Source: UBA4055 sp036721445 (lineage in GTDB: Bacteria > UBA4055). From it: a DNA stretch of 23,786 bases. A program made the translations under genes and the position numbers. Within the stretch, counting starts at the first letter, position 1. The number at the start of each line of letters is the position of its first letter. The notes under the pieces were generated by a model that was given only the letters and a program-made list of their open reading frames with translations, did no database searches and was not told the DNA's origin. The stretch spans positions 1 through 23,786 of the forward strand of contig DAIMKZ010000030.1 in assembly GCA_036721445.1 (NCBI GenBank), read 5' to 3'. Of the stretch, positions 17,133 through 23,786 are shown in pieces.

Positions 17133-17764
17133 TGTTCACAGGACTCATAAAAGAAAAAGGAATTATTCGGAATCTTAAGAAAACAGGTGACGGTCTGGAG
17201 ATGACTATAAGCTCATCTGTGGTCGCGGGAGAGGCGAACGTTGATGATTCTATCGCTGTGAACGGTGTCTGTTTAACTGTAATATCTCGCGATGAAGGGT
17301 CATTCACTGCTCAGGCTGTAAAGGAAACTGTATTAAAAACGAATTTAAACTTACTCAAAACAGGATCGGAAGTCAACCTCGAACCTGCGCTAAAAGTAAA
17401 TGACAGGCTGGGAGGTCACATAGTTCAGGGACATATTGACGGAACAGGCGAGATAATCAGGTTAATAAGAAATACTAACGGCGCGGAGTATTTTATCAGA
17501 ACAGATGCTCAAACTGCTGTTTATATAGTAAAAAAAGGTTCGGTTTGTCTTGACGGAATAAGCCTGACCGTAGCTGATATTGATACTAACGTATTTAAAG
17601 TCGCAGTTATACCGCATACACAAAGTAAAACAACCGCAGGAGAGTGGAAAACCGGCTTAAAACTCAATATTGAGACTGATATTTTAGGAAGATACATTGA
17701 AAAACTTTTAGAGTCCGGTAAAAATACGCTTACGATGGAAAAATTAAACGAAATGGGATACTAG
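17132..17764 (+). CDS. ribE: Riboflavin synthase, alpha chain
   Basis: A 210-residue riboflavin synthase, which dismutates two 6,7-dimethyl-8-ribityllumazine molecules into riboflavin. The two lumazine-binding repeats are clear: residues 1-97 starting MFTGLIKEKG with SIAVNGVCLTV, and 98-195 starting GGHIVQGHIDGTG with SVCLDGISLTV and IPHTQSKTT. The length is normal. GGCGGA lies upstream inside the aminotransferase gene. Because it overlaps that gene and is only two bases from ribBA, no FMN riboswitch can fit in front of it. Neither ribD nor ribH is in the window, so the pathway is split. Confidence 0.96.
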   Translation: MFTGLIKEKGIIRNLKKTGDGLEMTISSSVVAGEANVDDSIAVNGVCLTVISRDEGSFTAQAVKETVLKTNLNLLKTGSEVNLEPALKVNDRLGGHIVQGHIDGTGEIIRLIRNTNGAEYFIRTDAQTAVYIVKKGSVCLDGISLTVADIDTNVFKVAVIPHTQSKTTAGEWKTGLKLNIETDILGRYIEKLLESGKNTLTMEKLNEMGY

Positions 17765-17766
17765 AT

Positions 17767-18999
17767 ATGTTCAGTAAAGTTGAAGAACTGATAGATGACA
17801 TTAAACACGGTAAAATGATTATTCTGCTCGACGACGAGAACAGGGAGAATGAGGGTGATCTTATTATAGCGGCCGAAATGGCGACTCCCGAGATCGTTAA
17901 TTTTATGACTATGAACGCAAGGGGTCTTATATGTATGCCCCTGACTGAAAAGATCGCAGCTGAGAAAAACCTTTATCTTATGACCGATGAGAATACTGAG
18001 TCGAAACATACTAATTTTACCGTATCCGTTGACTACAGAGTAGGAACGACTACGGGAATTTCGGCTTTTGACAGGTACAAAACTGTAAAAGCGCTGATCG
18101 ACGATCGTACTAAACCCGAAGATCTTGCGCGTCCGGGACACATGTTCCCGCTGATCGCCCGCGACGGCGGTGTTCTCGTAAGAGCCGGGCACACTGAGGC
18201 TGCCGTTGATCTGGCCTCTCTGGCAGGATTGACCCCGGCGGGAGTCATATGCGAGATCATGAACGAAGACGGATCTATGGCCCGTTTTCCTGATCTTGTT
18301 AAATTCGGGAAAAAACACGGATTGAAACTTGGAACGATAAAAGATATTATTGAATACCGCAGACGCAGGGAAAAACTTGTTGAGTGCGATACTGTGGCCA
18401 AGCTGCCGACAGCGTACGGAGAATTCGAGATAAAATATTATATTTCGAAGATCGACGAGCAGGAGCATATCGCGCTTGTGAAAGGCGATGTGAATACCGG
18501 TGAACCTGTTCTTGTGCGAGTCCACTCAGAGTGCCTCACCGGAGATGTTTTCGGCAGCTCCAGGTGCGACTGCGGAGATCAGCTTCATTCAGCCATGAAA
18601 ATGATCGCAGATGAAGGAAGAGGCGTGCTCATCTATATGCGTCAGGAGGGCAGAGGCATCGGATTGAGGGCTAAGATCAAAGCTTACCATCTTCAGGATA
18701 ACGGATACGATACCGTTGAGGCCAACGAGAAGCTCGGTTATCCCGCGGATCTCAGAGATTACGGTATCGGAGCGCAGATCCTGGTAGATCTTGGAGTAAA
18801 GAACATCAGGCTTATGACAAATAATCCAAAAAAAATAGTTGGTCTGGCCGGCTACGGACTGTCAAATGTCGAGAGAGTACCTATTGAAATATCGTGCAGT
18901 CCGGAAAACGAAAAATACCTTACAACGAAAAGAGATAAAATGGGGCATTTAATACTTGGGAACAATAAAAATAATTCAGAGAAAAAAGTTGAAAGATAA
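17767..18999 (+). CDS. ribBA: Bifunctional DHBP synthase / GTP cyclohydrolase II
   Basis: A 410-residue fusion that provides both inputs for riboflavin. Residues 1-203 are 3,4-dihydroxy-2-butanone-4-phosphate synthase (DDENRENEGDL at 22-32 with the acidic metal site, RPGHMFPL at 122-129, RAGHTEAAVDL at 139-149). Residues 210-400 are GTP cyclohydrolase II with zinc ligands Cys256, Cys267 and Cys269 (HSECLTGD, SSRCDCGD), RQEGRGIGL at 292-300 and the C-terminal TNNPKK block. Both halves keep their key residues, so both activities are expected. The last codons overlap the next gene. The ribosome site (GGGA) is weak, consistent with coupling to ribE. Confidence 0.96.
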   Translation: MFSKVEELIDDIKHGKMIILLDDENRENEGDLIIAAEMATPEIVNFMTMNARGLICMPLTEKIAAEKNLYLMTDENTESKHTNFTVSVDYRVGTTTGISAFDRYKTVKALIDDRTKPEDLARPGHMFPLIARDGGVLVRAGHTEAAVDLASLAGLTPAGVICEIMNEDGSMARFPDLVKFGKKHGLKLGTIKDIIEYRRRREKLVECDTVAKLPTAYGEFEIKYYISKIDEQEHIALVKGDVNTGEPVLVRVHSECLTGDVFGSSRCDCGDQLHSAMKMIADEGRGVLIYMRQEGRGIGLRAKIKAYHLQDNGYDTVEANEKLGYPADLRDYGIGAQILVDLGVKNIRLMTNNPKKIVGLAGYGLSNVERVPIEISCSPENEKYLTTKRDKMGHLILGNNKNNSEKKVER

Positions 19000-19867
19000 T
19001 CAGAAATACTGCGAGTTATGCGGTCAGGAATATAAAGGGAAGTTTTACAGCAGAGGTTCGAATTACACAGTGCTGAAATGCAGGCAGTGCGATCTTCTAT
19101 GGGCTGACCCTCTTACAGATGAAAATTATGAAAAAATGATAAACAGCGATTATTTCGGAGAGGAAATATATTTAAGCAAAGAAAAGGCACAGAAAGAAAG
19201 GTTCAGATCACAGATAGAAAAAGTGCTGAAGATATATGGAAATAAAGTACTTAAGGACGATATCAAGATCCTGGATGTGGGTTCGGGTCTGGGTTTCTTC
19301 ATTGATGTTTGCGACGAAATGAAGATATTTTGCGAAGGCTGTGATATTAACGAGAAGGCTGTGAATTACTCCAACAGGGAAAAAAACAGAACGAGGATCG
19401 GAACAGTTGACGGATACTATGAAGATAATTCATTCGATATCATATTTGCGCTTAATCTGATCGAGCACATACCTCACCCGAAACAGTTTATTACTCACTG
19501 CGCAAGGATATTGAAACCCGACGGACTGCTCGTTCTTGAGACGCCGATTCAGGAAAGCCTTTTCCATGTTTTTGCAAGGATAGGTGATTATATAACAGGA
19601 TACAGAATGAATAATTACGGTATAAATACTAACGGGCATATATATAAATTCTGTAACAGGTCGTTTGAGAAATTCAAAGATATCGGCTTCGGAATAATTC
19701 ATAAAGAGAAGATCGGATCTCCGCTTAAAGAGATCTTCGGCAAGACAACTTACATGTCTAACCTGAATAAAATACTGATGAGATTTATTATGCCGGTCGT
19801 TTGGCTGCTGGCAAAGATCTTCGGAATGGAAAACAGAACATTCATCGTCTTTAAGATCAACAAATAA
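18989..19867 (+). CDS. Zinc-ribbon class I SAM-dependent methyltransferase
   Basis: About 292 residues. An N-terminal zinc ribbon with Cys8, Cys11, Cys31 and Cys34 (CELC ... CRQC) is followed by a Rossmann methyltransferase with motif I LDVGSGLGFF (95-104), an acidic post-I (GCDIN), and IIFALNLIEHIPHPKQF then LKPDGLLVLETP. This layout is common in enzymes acting on small or sugar-linked substrates; the target is unknown. There is no ATG before the essential cysteines. The frame is open across the end of ribBA, and TTG at 18989 (11-base overlap) or 18956 (44-base overlap) is the likely start; I chose 18989 as the less overlapping. It is the last gene of the unit before a terminator. Confidence 0.78.
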   Translation: MKDNQKYCELCGQEYKGKFYSRGSNYTVLKCRQCDLLWADPLTDENYEKMINSDYFGEEIYLSKEKAQKERFRSQIEKVLKIYGNKVLKDDIKILDVGSGLGFFIDVCDEMKIFCEGCDINEKAVNYSNREKNRTRIGTVDGYYEDNSFDIIFALNLIEHIPHPKQFITHCARILKPDGLLVLETPIQESLFHVFARIGDYITGYRMNNYGINTNGHIYKFCNRSFEKFKDIGFGIIHKEKIGSPLKEIFGKTTYMSNLNKILMRFIMPVVWLLAKIFGMENRTFIVFKINK

Positions 19868-19888
19868 CAACAAAAAAAATATAAACAG

Positions 19889-19913
19889 AAAACCCCTCTG
19901 AACGAGGGGTTTT
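19889..19913. terminator. Hairpin terminator after the methyltransferase, possibly bidirectional
   Basis: AAAACCCCTC (19889-19898), loop TGAAC, GAGGGGTTTT (19904-19913). A four-T run ends the plus reading and TTTTCTGTTTAT the minus one. It can end the htrA-rib-methyltransferase unit on the plus strand and also stop anything coming from the tRNA side. Confidence 0.8.
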
Positions 19914-19919
19914 CATATA

Positions 19920-19980
19920 TGGCGGTATCGCTGAGTTAAAAGATCAGCTCATACTTCACTGATCTTAAGAATCCTTCGCC
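19920..19980 (-). other. tRNA-like remnant or small structured RNA
   Basis: On the minus strand this 61-base block begins GGCG and ends TACCGCC plus A, then ATATATG. The 12 bases TACCGCCATATA are identical to the 3' end and flank of the intact tRNA at 20021-20094, and each copy is followed by a CCCCT...GGGG terminator. Inside is a perfect 8-base hairpin (19940-19947 with 19959-19966, 11-base loop). It is too short for a tRNA and lacks a recognisable anticodon and T arm, so it looks like a decayed duplicate. A short structured RNA is the alternative. Confidence 0.4.
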
Positions 19981-20008
19981 AAAAATAAAAAACCCCTAAC
20001 AAAAGGGG
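19981..20008 (-). terminator. Rho-independent terminator of the tRNA gene
   Basis: On the minus strand CCCCT and AGGGG (plus 20004-20008 and 19993-19997) form a 5-base GC-rich stem with a 6-base loop, followed by TTTTTTATTTTT. It lies about 12 bases after the mature tRNA end. Confidence 0.82.
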
Positions 20009-20020
20009 CTTTTATTTATA

Positions 20021-20094
20021 TGGCGGTACACGGATTTGAACCGCGGACACGTGGATTATGATTCCACTGCTCTAACCAACTGAGCTATACCGCC
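20021..20094 (-). tRNA. tRNA with anticodon CAT (probably elongator Met)
   Basis: 74 bases on the minus strand. The acceptor arms GGCGGTA and TACCGCC pair perfectly and are followed by discriminator A. The D arm is GCTC...GAGC, the anticodon stem GTGGA/TCCAC with loop ATCATAA, and the T stem CGCGG/CCGTG (one G-T pair) with loop TTCAAAT. The first pair is G-C, so it is not an initiator tRNA. CAT also occurs in tRNA-Ile2, where the C is changed to lysidine; elongator Met is favoured but not proven. CCA is not encoded, so it must be added after transcription. Confidence 0.95.
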
Positions 20095-20105
20095 GAAACC
20101 GAGAC

Positions 20106-20136
20106 CAAATATAAATTAAGAATAAAAAGTCCGCAA
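20106..20136 (-). promoter_or_regulatory. Bacteroidota-type promoter of the tRNA gene
   Basis: On the minus strand TTG (20136-20134) is followed after exactly 20 bases by TATATTTG (20113-20106), a full match to the -33 TTG / -7 TAnnTTTG consensus. The mature tRNA starts 11 bases further on. This is the clearest promoter in the window. Confidence 0.75.
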
Positions 20137-20159
20137 GTGAAATTTTTTCATTTTTTTTA

Positions 20160-20186
20160 AAGGCGTGTCACGATTTGACACGCCTT
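20160..20186. promoter_or_regulatory. 11-base inverted repeat, probable operator
   Basis: AAGGCGTGTCA (20160-20170) and TGACACGCCTT (20176-20186) are perfect inverted arms around CGATT. The second arm covers the TTG of the proposed promoter of the 81-residue gene. Neither side has a T tract after the stem, so a terminator is unlikely. It lies between two divergent promoters and could control one or both. Confidence 0.5.
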
Positions 20187-20205
20187 CTGTCGTATATTGG
20201 TTTTG
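20175..20205 (+). promoter_or_regulatory. Possible promoter of the 81-residue orphan gene
   Basis: TTG (20175-20177), 20 bases, then TGGTTTTG (20198-20205), one base off TAnnTTTG. The same 20-base spacing occurs at the tRNA and htrA promoters. The start would be near 20211, with GGAGGT in the leader. Confidence 0.4.
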
Positions 20206-20233
20206 AAAAGTATAAAAACGAATTGGAGGTAAC

Positions 20234-20479
20234 ATGAATATCACAAGCGGAACAGAGGCCTACATAAAGGTCATAACGACCGGAAGAGAACCGCAGAATA
20301 TAGAACTTCCGCCCGGATTTACCAGAAAACCTGCGGTCGATCAGGAAAAAGAGCTTTTTGATATATTCAGAAAGCATTTCAGTGAGACCGAAGGTGAAGG
20401 AAGGAAGAAGATCAGATCTTACAGGTTCTATTTTTCGAACAGGGATTATCTTGATTATAACGCGGATGAGATAGTATAA
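20234..20479 (+). CDS. Small hypothetical protein, 81 residues
   Basis: I do not recognise this gene. It encodes a soluble, charged 81-residue protein (about a third Asp, Glu, Lys or Arg) with no signal peptide or membrane helix. A beta-strand-like start (AYIKVITTGREPQNIELPPGF) is followed by a helical middle (QEKELFDIFRKHF) and a tyrosine/aspartate-rich tail. The reading frame is supported by a strong GGAGGT site five bases before the ATG, a plausible promoter with an overlapping inverted repeat, and codon use like its neighbours. It stands alone: a tRNA is transcribed away from it upstream, and the ABC permease gene converges from downstream with 13 bases between stops. Confidence 0.7.
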   Translation: MNITSGTEAYIKVITTGREPQNIELPPGFTRKPAVDQEKELFDIFRKHFSETEGEGRKKIRSYRFYFSNRDYLDYNADEIV

Positions 20480-20492
20480 AAACAAACAGTCA

Positions 20493-22772
20493 TCATTTCT
20501 CTGTCGGAACTACGATGCCTTTTATAATTATATTCTGGAAGAAAATGAAAACGGCAAAGGTAGGGATGGCGGCGATGACGAGAGCGGCGTAACCGACACC
20601 TGCACTGGATCTCTGCATGAGCTGATAGATATGCACCATCATGGTCCACATGCTCTGGTCCTGACATACGATGAACGCGAACATGAAATTACGATAGGCT
20701 GCGTTGAATGCTCCAAGTGCTATTACTGCCATGATGGGTTTGGACAGCGACATCGCTATCCTTGAAAATATTGTTACTTCTCCGGCACCGTCGACCGTGG
20801 CGGACTCGAACAGCTCCTTCGGAAGCGAATCGAAGAACCCTTTTAAAAGGAATATGAAATATCCGTCGGCGGCTCCGGGCAGGATGAGCGCCCAGAAAGT
20901 GTTGAGCATATTGAAATTCTTGAGCATGAGGAAATTAGGGATGCCCATCACCATCGGCGGAAATGCCATTGTGAGCATGAGAACGAGGATAATCCTGTAG
21001 TTCGACTTCAGCTTGAACCTGCTCATTGCATAAGCGGCGAGAGGGTTGACTATGACGGCTGTAAGTATCGCGAGCAGGCAGTATATGAGCGTATTCATTA
21101 TTGCGCGTCCGTTATTGAGCATCTCATCGATGACCATGACATAGTTCCTGGTAAGCATTTCTTTGAAAACGGCTTTTTTATTTTCTCTGAAAATATTATA
21201 GTCGAGAGAGATATAGTCGATATTAATGTTCGTAAAATCTGTGAAAACGATCCCCCACGTGGAATTTAGTTCCTCTATTGTTCCGTAGCGGTCTTTCAAA
21301 AAATCCTGCCATTCATTTTTCAATTCCGGATTTAGTATGACGAATTTGGGATCAGAGATGTTCAATGCGAAATTTGTCCATAGTTCTGCATAAACGGGGT
21401 TGTCAGGCAGTGTTTTAGAAGGATATATGTTAAGTTCGGTATCAAAATCTGTACCAAGCTCTGAATTTATTTTTTCAAGGTCAAGCTCTTCTTTCCCTGA
21501 ACGGATTTTGAGATACTCTATGAACTCGAACTGGGCAGAAGGGGAGAGCTCTATGTTTTTTGGTCCTGCTGATCTAACAAATTCCGACCTGTCTTCTTTT
21601 ATCGCTGAATTATAGTCAGGGGAAGAAATGAAAAGCTCAATTTTCCCGAAATCATCGTAGCCCTTATGGTAAGTGCTGTTCAGCTGAGCGATATTTTGGT
21701 GTTTTGTTTTAAGATAGTCTCTGAAGTCAAATTCAACTGAATTCAGGATAAGTTCGGACGGATCGGCTTTATTCTCAATGAAAAATATGTAATCGAGCAG
21801 CGGCGCACCATTCTTTAGCGCTGAGTTCAGATCTATACTGTCGTAATCACCGAATCCGGTCTCCCAAGTTTCATTCAGAAGGCTTATGCCGGTGTATTTT
21901 TCATTCAAAAATGATCTGAATTCATCCATTCCCTGTTCCGACAGGCCGATATGTTTAACATTGAGTATATTTTTGACATAATGAGACCAGTGTCCGGAAA
22001 GAGGATCCTCAGGCAGAGTTCTGTTCAGCACAATATTTTCCCATGACGCATAATTCGTGCCCAGACTGTCGTTGAGCAGTTCAAGCCTGCCTCTGTATGC
22101 GGGAACAAGTTCGTTGGCTATAAAATGCCCGTCAAGGCTCAGCCAGACTTTATGCCTGGTGTCGAGTTCTTTCCTGAATTTACTGTAAGGCACCGACAGT
22201 CCCGTTTCGCCTGATGTGAATCTTCTCGATAGAATTTCTTTTGATTCCTCACGCACATCTTCCCATGTTGGAGCCGATACTGAATATTTTTCGTTAAAAG
22301 CATACAGATCACCGTTCACCTCATCGCTCATTTTGTCTCTGAATGCCCTTTCGTTATAGGTATAGACCCCTCTCGAGAACTGTTCGGAGACCGCAAAATC
22401 GAATTCGTCATATTTGTGCTCATTCTCCTTTATAAATTCATTCCAGTCATCTATGAAATTACCGTTAACATTTTCAGGGATATCAAGGTAATCAACAGCA
22501 TAATATTTCTGCTTGTACTGTGCTGAGAAAAGTGTAGCTTCCTCGTTAAATCTCGCCTCAACATATTTTCTGAAAAGTACTTCCTGATCGTAAAAATAAC
22601 GGGGGATGAGATCGAGCCTGTTAGAATCCACTCTGCTTTTAAATGAGGCCGACATCATTATCAGGAACGGATAGATCATAGTAATTCCGCCCAAAAACAG
22701 AACGAAATGTATCGAGGTGTTGAGCGCTCTTACTTTAAATGATCTTTTTCCTACTTTTCCAATAATTCCCAT
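20493..22772 (-). CDS. MalG-like ABC permease with a ~500-residue periplasmic repeat insertion
   Basis: A 759-residue inner-membrane subunit of a carbohydrate-type ABC importer; MalG-family proteins are usually 270-300. Residues 20-42 are the first membrane helix. Residues about 45-545 are an extra soluble segment, and the remaining helices lie at about 560-585, 592-612, 624-647, 680-701 and 730-753. The cytoplasmic EAA loop that docks on the ATPase is intact (ESATVDGAG...RIAMSLSKP, 656-679). By family topology the insertion is periplasmic, between helices 1 and 2. It is one open frame with no stop or shift, so it is not an assembly of two broken genes. The start is an ATG with a weak AAG site, 12 bases after the upstream MalF-like gene. 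The substrate is unknown; no ATPase or binding protein is in view. Confidence 0.88.
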   Translation of the reverse strand: MGIIGKVGKRSFKVRALNTSIHFVLFLGGITMIYPFLIMMSASFKSRVDSNRLDLIPRYFYDQEVLFRKYVEARFNEEATLFSAQYKQKYYAVDYLDIPENVNGNFIDDWNEFIKENEHKYDEFDFAVSEQFSRGVYTYNERAFRDKMSDEVNGDLYAFNEKYSVSAPTWEDVREESKEILSRRFTSGETGLSVPYSKFRKELDTRHKVWLSLDGHFIANELVPAYRGRLELLNDSLGTNYASWENIVLNRTLPEDPLSGHWSHYVKNILNVKHIGLSEQGMDEFRSFLNEKYTGISLLNETWETGFGDYDSIDLNSALKNGAPLLDYIFFIENKADPSELILNSVEFDFRDYLKTKHQNIAQLNSTYHKGYDDFGKIELFISSPDYNSAIKEDRSEFVRSAGPKNIELSPSAQFEFIEYLKIRSGKEELDLEKINSELGTDFDTELNIYPSKTLPDNPVYAELWTNFALNISDPKFVILNPELKNEWQDFLKDRYGTIEELNSTWGIVFTDFTNINIDYISLDYNIFRENKKAVFKEMLTRNYVMVIDEMLNNGRAIMNTLIYCLLAILTAVIVNPLAAYAMSRFKLKSNYRIILVLMLTMAFPPMVMGIPNFLMLKNFNMLNTFWALILPGAADGYFIFLLKGFFDSLPKELFESATVDGAGEVTIFSRIAMSLSKPIMAVIALGAFNAAYRNFMFAFIVCQDQSMWTMMVHIYQLMQRSSAGVGYAALVIAAIPTFAVFIFFQNIIIKGIVVPTEK
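21216..22574 (-). repeat. About seven diverged ~65-77-residue protein repeats inside the permease
   Basis: Units begin near residues 67, 144, 217, 285, 350, 417 and 488. The core is F/W-x-x-F/Y-L-x-x-x-Y, then L-N-x-x-W/Y, then F-x-D/S-[aromatic/x]-x-x-I. The best-kept copies are 285-316 (FRSFLNEKYTGISLLNETW...), 350-382 (FRDYLKTKHQNIAQLNSTY...) and 488-519 (WQDFLKDRYGTIEELNSTW...). Linkers between cores share P-x-x-P and a later I-x-L. The repeats are diverged at DNA level, so they are an old duplication. Confidence 0.65.
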
Positions 22773-22784
22773 TATCTTACTTTC

Positions 22785-23786
22785 TTAATTTGACTTAAAT
22801 TCCATATTAGACAGTTTTCTTATCTGAACGACAGTTACGAGCATGAGCAGAAGTCCGAGCATCCATGCCATGGTTGTAGCTATACCGAAGTTAAGGTAAA
22901 GATACGCTTTCTCGAATATCAGAAGGTCCGCCACCTTAGTTGCCTCGTTAGGCCCTCCGAATGTCATTACAAGTATGAATTCACTCTGCTGGGCCGAAGC
23001 GATGAAAGCCGCGATGAACTGAATGAAAAGAAGAGACTTCAGGTAAGGGAAAACAATGAACCTGATCTTTTTGAAAAATCCCGCTCCGTCAATATCGGCA
23101 GCCTCATACACATCTTCGGGTATTCCTTTAAGTGCAGCAAGATAGATCAGTGAACCGGGCCCGAGCCCCGCCCATACGGAAGGTATTACTGTAAGCAGCA
23201 TGGCGAGAGACTCTTCCTTGATCCACCTTGATTTTTCCAGGCCGAGTGCGAGCAGTATCTGATTAAGTCCTCCTGCGTCGGAAGGATCGTACAAAAGCTT
23301 CCACAGATATATGACGATCACACCGCTTATCACAGCCGGCATGTAATAGATCACCCTGTAAAATATTTTTCCTTTAGGAACTTCCTGAAGCAGAATGGCA
23401 AGAAAGACCGGAGGAAGAAATCCTATTGTAAGCGAGAGGAACATATAGTAAAGAGTTCTTGCGAGAGCCGACCACCAGACAGGATCAAAAAGCACATCGG
23501 CGAAATTCGACAGACCGACCCATTCTGAATCCCCGACAACGCTGTAATCCTGGAACGCCATGACAGAACCCATGAGCATAGGCACATACTTCCAAAGAAT
23601 TATCGACCCGAGCGCGGGGGCTATGAGAAGTACAGCTATAAAGACGGTCTTTGAGCTTTTCTTACGGGATGCTATGACTTTGTCGGGCGTAAAAATATTC
23701 CAGACCTTATACAGTACGATCGAAAAGAAGATAAAAATGAAAAGCGCTGCAAAAACGGCCGTTCTGTTCCTGATTACCCTGTCTTC
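22785..23786 (-). CDS. MalF-like ABC permease, N-terminus beyond the window
   Basis: The frame is open to the window edge; 333 residues are visible and the true start lies outside. An extra N-terminal helix (NRTAVFAALFIFIFFSIV) and a second (TVFIAVLLIAPALGSIIL) precede the MAFQDYS-VGDSEWVGLSNF segment, typical of MalF/UgpA-type permeases. Four or more helices follow, with the EAA docking loop DVYEAADIDGAGFFKKI. A GTG at 23585 could be mistaken for the start, but the upstream codons continue the family's first helices. It is the partner of the repeat-bearing MalG-like subunit 12 bases downstream; the pair should form the importer channel. The ATPase and substrate-binding genes are presumably upstream or elsewhere. 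Confidence 0.9.
   Translation of the reverse strand, partial: EDRVIRNRTAVFAALFIFIFFSIVLYKVWNIFTPDKVIASRKKSSKTVFIAVLLIAPALGSIILWKYVPMLMGSVMAFQDYSVVGDSEWVGLSNFADVLFDPVWWSALARTLYYMFLSLTIGFLPPVFLAILLQEVPKGKIFYRVIYYMPAVISGVIVIYLWKLLYDPSDAGGLNQILLALGLEKSRWIKEESLAMLLTVIPSVWAGLGPGSLIYLAALKGIPEDVYEAADIDGAGFFKKIRFIVFPYLKSLLFIQFIAAFIASAQQSEFILVMTFGGPNEATKVADLLIFEKAYLYLNFGIATTMAWMLGLLLMLVTVVQIRKLSNMEFKSN

Noticed and set aside
17761..18525. Long open frame (254 codons) on the minus strand
   Set aside because: It is antisense to ribBA, which is complete and well conserved; the frame is a by-product of codon bias.
20160..20186. Inverted repeat read as a terminator
   Set aside because: No T tract follows the stem on either strand (CTGTCG on plus, TTTAAAA on minus), and its position over a promoter fits an operator better.
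21138..22640. Permease insertion as a frameshifted or fused separate gene
   Set aside because: The frame is continuous from helix 1 to the last helix with uniform codon use and no internal start preceded by a good ribosome site.
1..23786. CRISPR array, insertion sequence or prophage
   Set aside because: No regularly spaced direct repeats, transposase, integrase or phage structural motifs were seen.

Overview
The window looks like chromosomal sequence of a Gram-negative bacterium of the Fibrobacterota-Chlorobiota-Bacteroidota (FCB) group or a related candidate phylum. The evidence is an exported peptidase ending in a type IX secretion (type A) sorting domain, a signal peptide peptidase carrying an outer-membrane-like beta domain, and promoters of Bacteroidota form (TTG, 20-21 bases, then TAnnTTTG/A). 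Arginine is mostly AGA/AGG and isoleucine often ATA. Unlike many Bacteroidota, several genes have good Shine-Dalgarno sites. I cannot name a genus. I see no insertion sequence, phage gene or CRISPR array.

Layout. 1-65: a terminator from an upstream unit. 102-3981 (+): lipid/diacylglycerol kinase, SppA-type protease with an extra N-terminal beta domain, and the redox repressor Rex. 4055-7725 (+): DapH (lysine/diaminopimelate synthesis), a secreted M14 zinc carboxypeptidase with sorting domain, and an M18 aminopeptidase, closed by a strong terminator. 7867-8112 (+): a small two-helix membrane protein. 8127-11296 (-): long-form urocanate hydratase translationally coupled to a PatB/MalY-type PLP enzyme. 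11399-13015 (+): an ABC-F ATPase. 13116-19867 (+): a compact run of HtrA-type protease, phosphatidylserine decarboxylase, phosphatidylserine synthase, a class I/II aminotransferase, riboflavin synthase, RibBA and a zinc-ribbon methyltransferase. Spacings are 19 bases or less, with overlaps at the 3' end.

19868-20233 has no protein gene. It holds a terminator, a 60-base tRNA-like remnant, a second terminator, a tRNA with anticodon CAT on the minus strand and its promoter, and an 11-base inverted repeat lying over the probable promoter of an 81-residue orphan gene (20234-20479, +). 20493-23786 (-) carries two permease genes of a carbohydrate-type ABC importer; the upstream MalF-like one runs off the window.

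The most unusual object is the MalG-like permease (20493-22772). It is 759 residues where the family is usually about 270-300. About 500 extra residues sit between the first and second membrane segments and contain about seven diverged repeats of roughly 65-77 residues. The repeat core resembles, from memory, a segment typical of GH42 beta-galactosidases. The PE-synthesis pair psd-pssA and the riboflavin pair ribE-ribBA share one apparent operon with an envelope protease, tying membrane build-up, envelope quality control and flavin supply together. No FMN riboswitch is seen.
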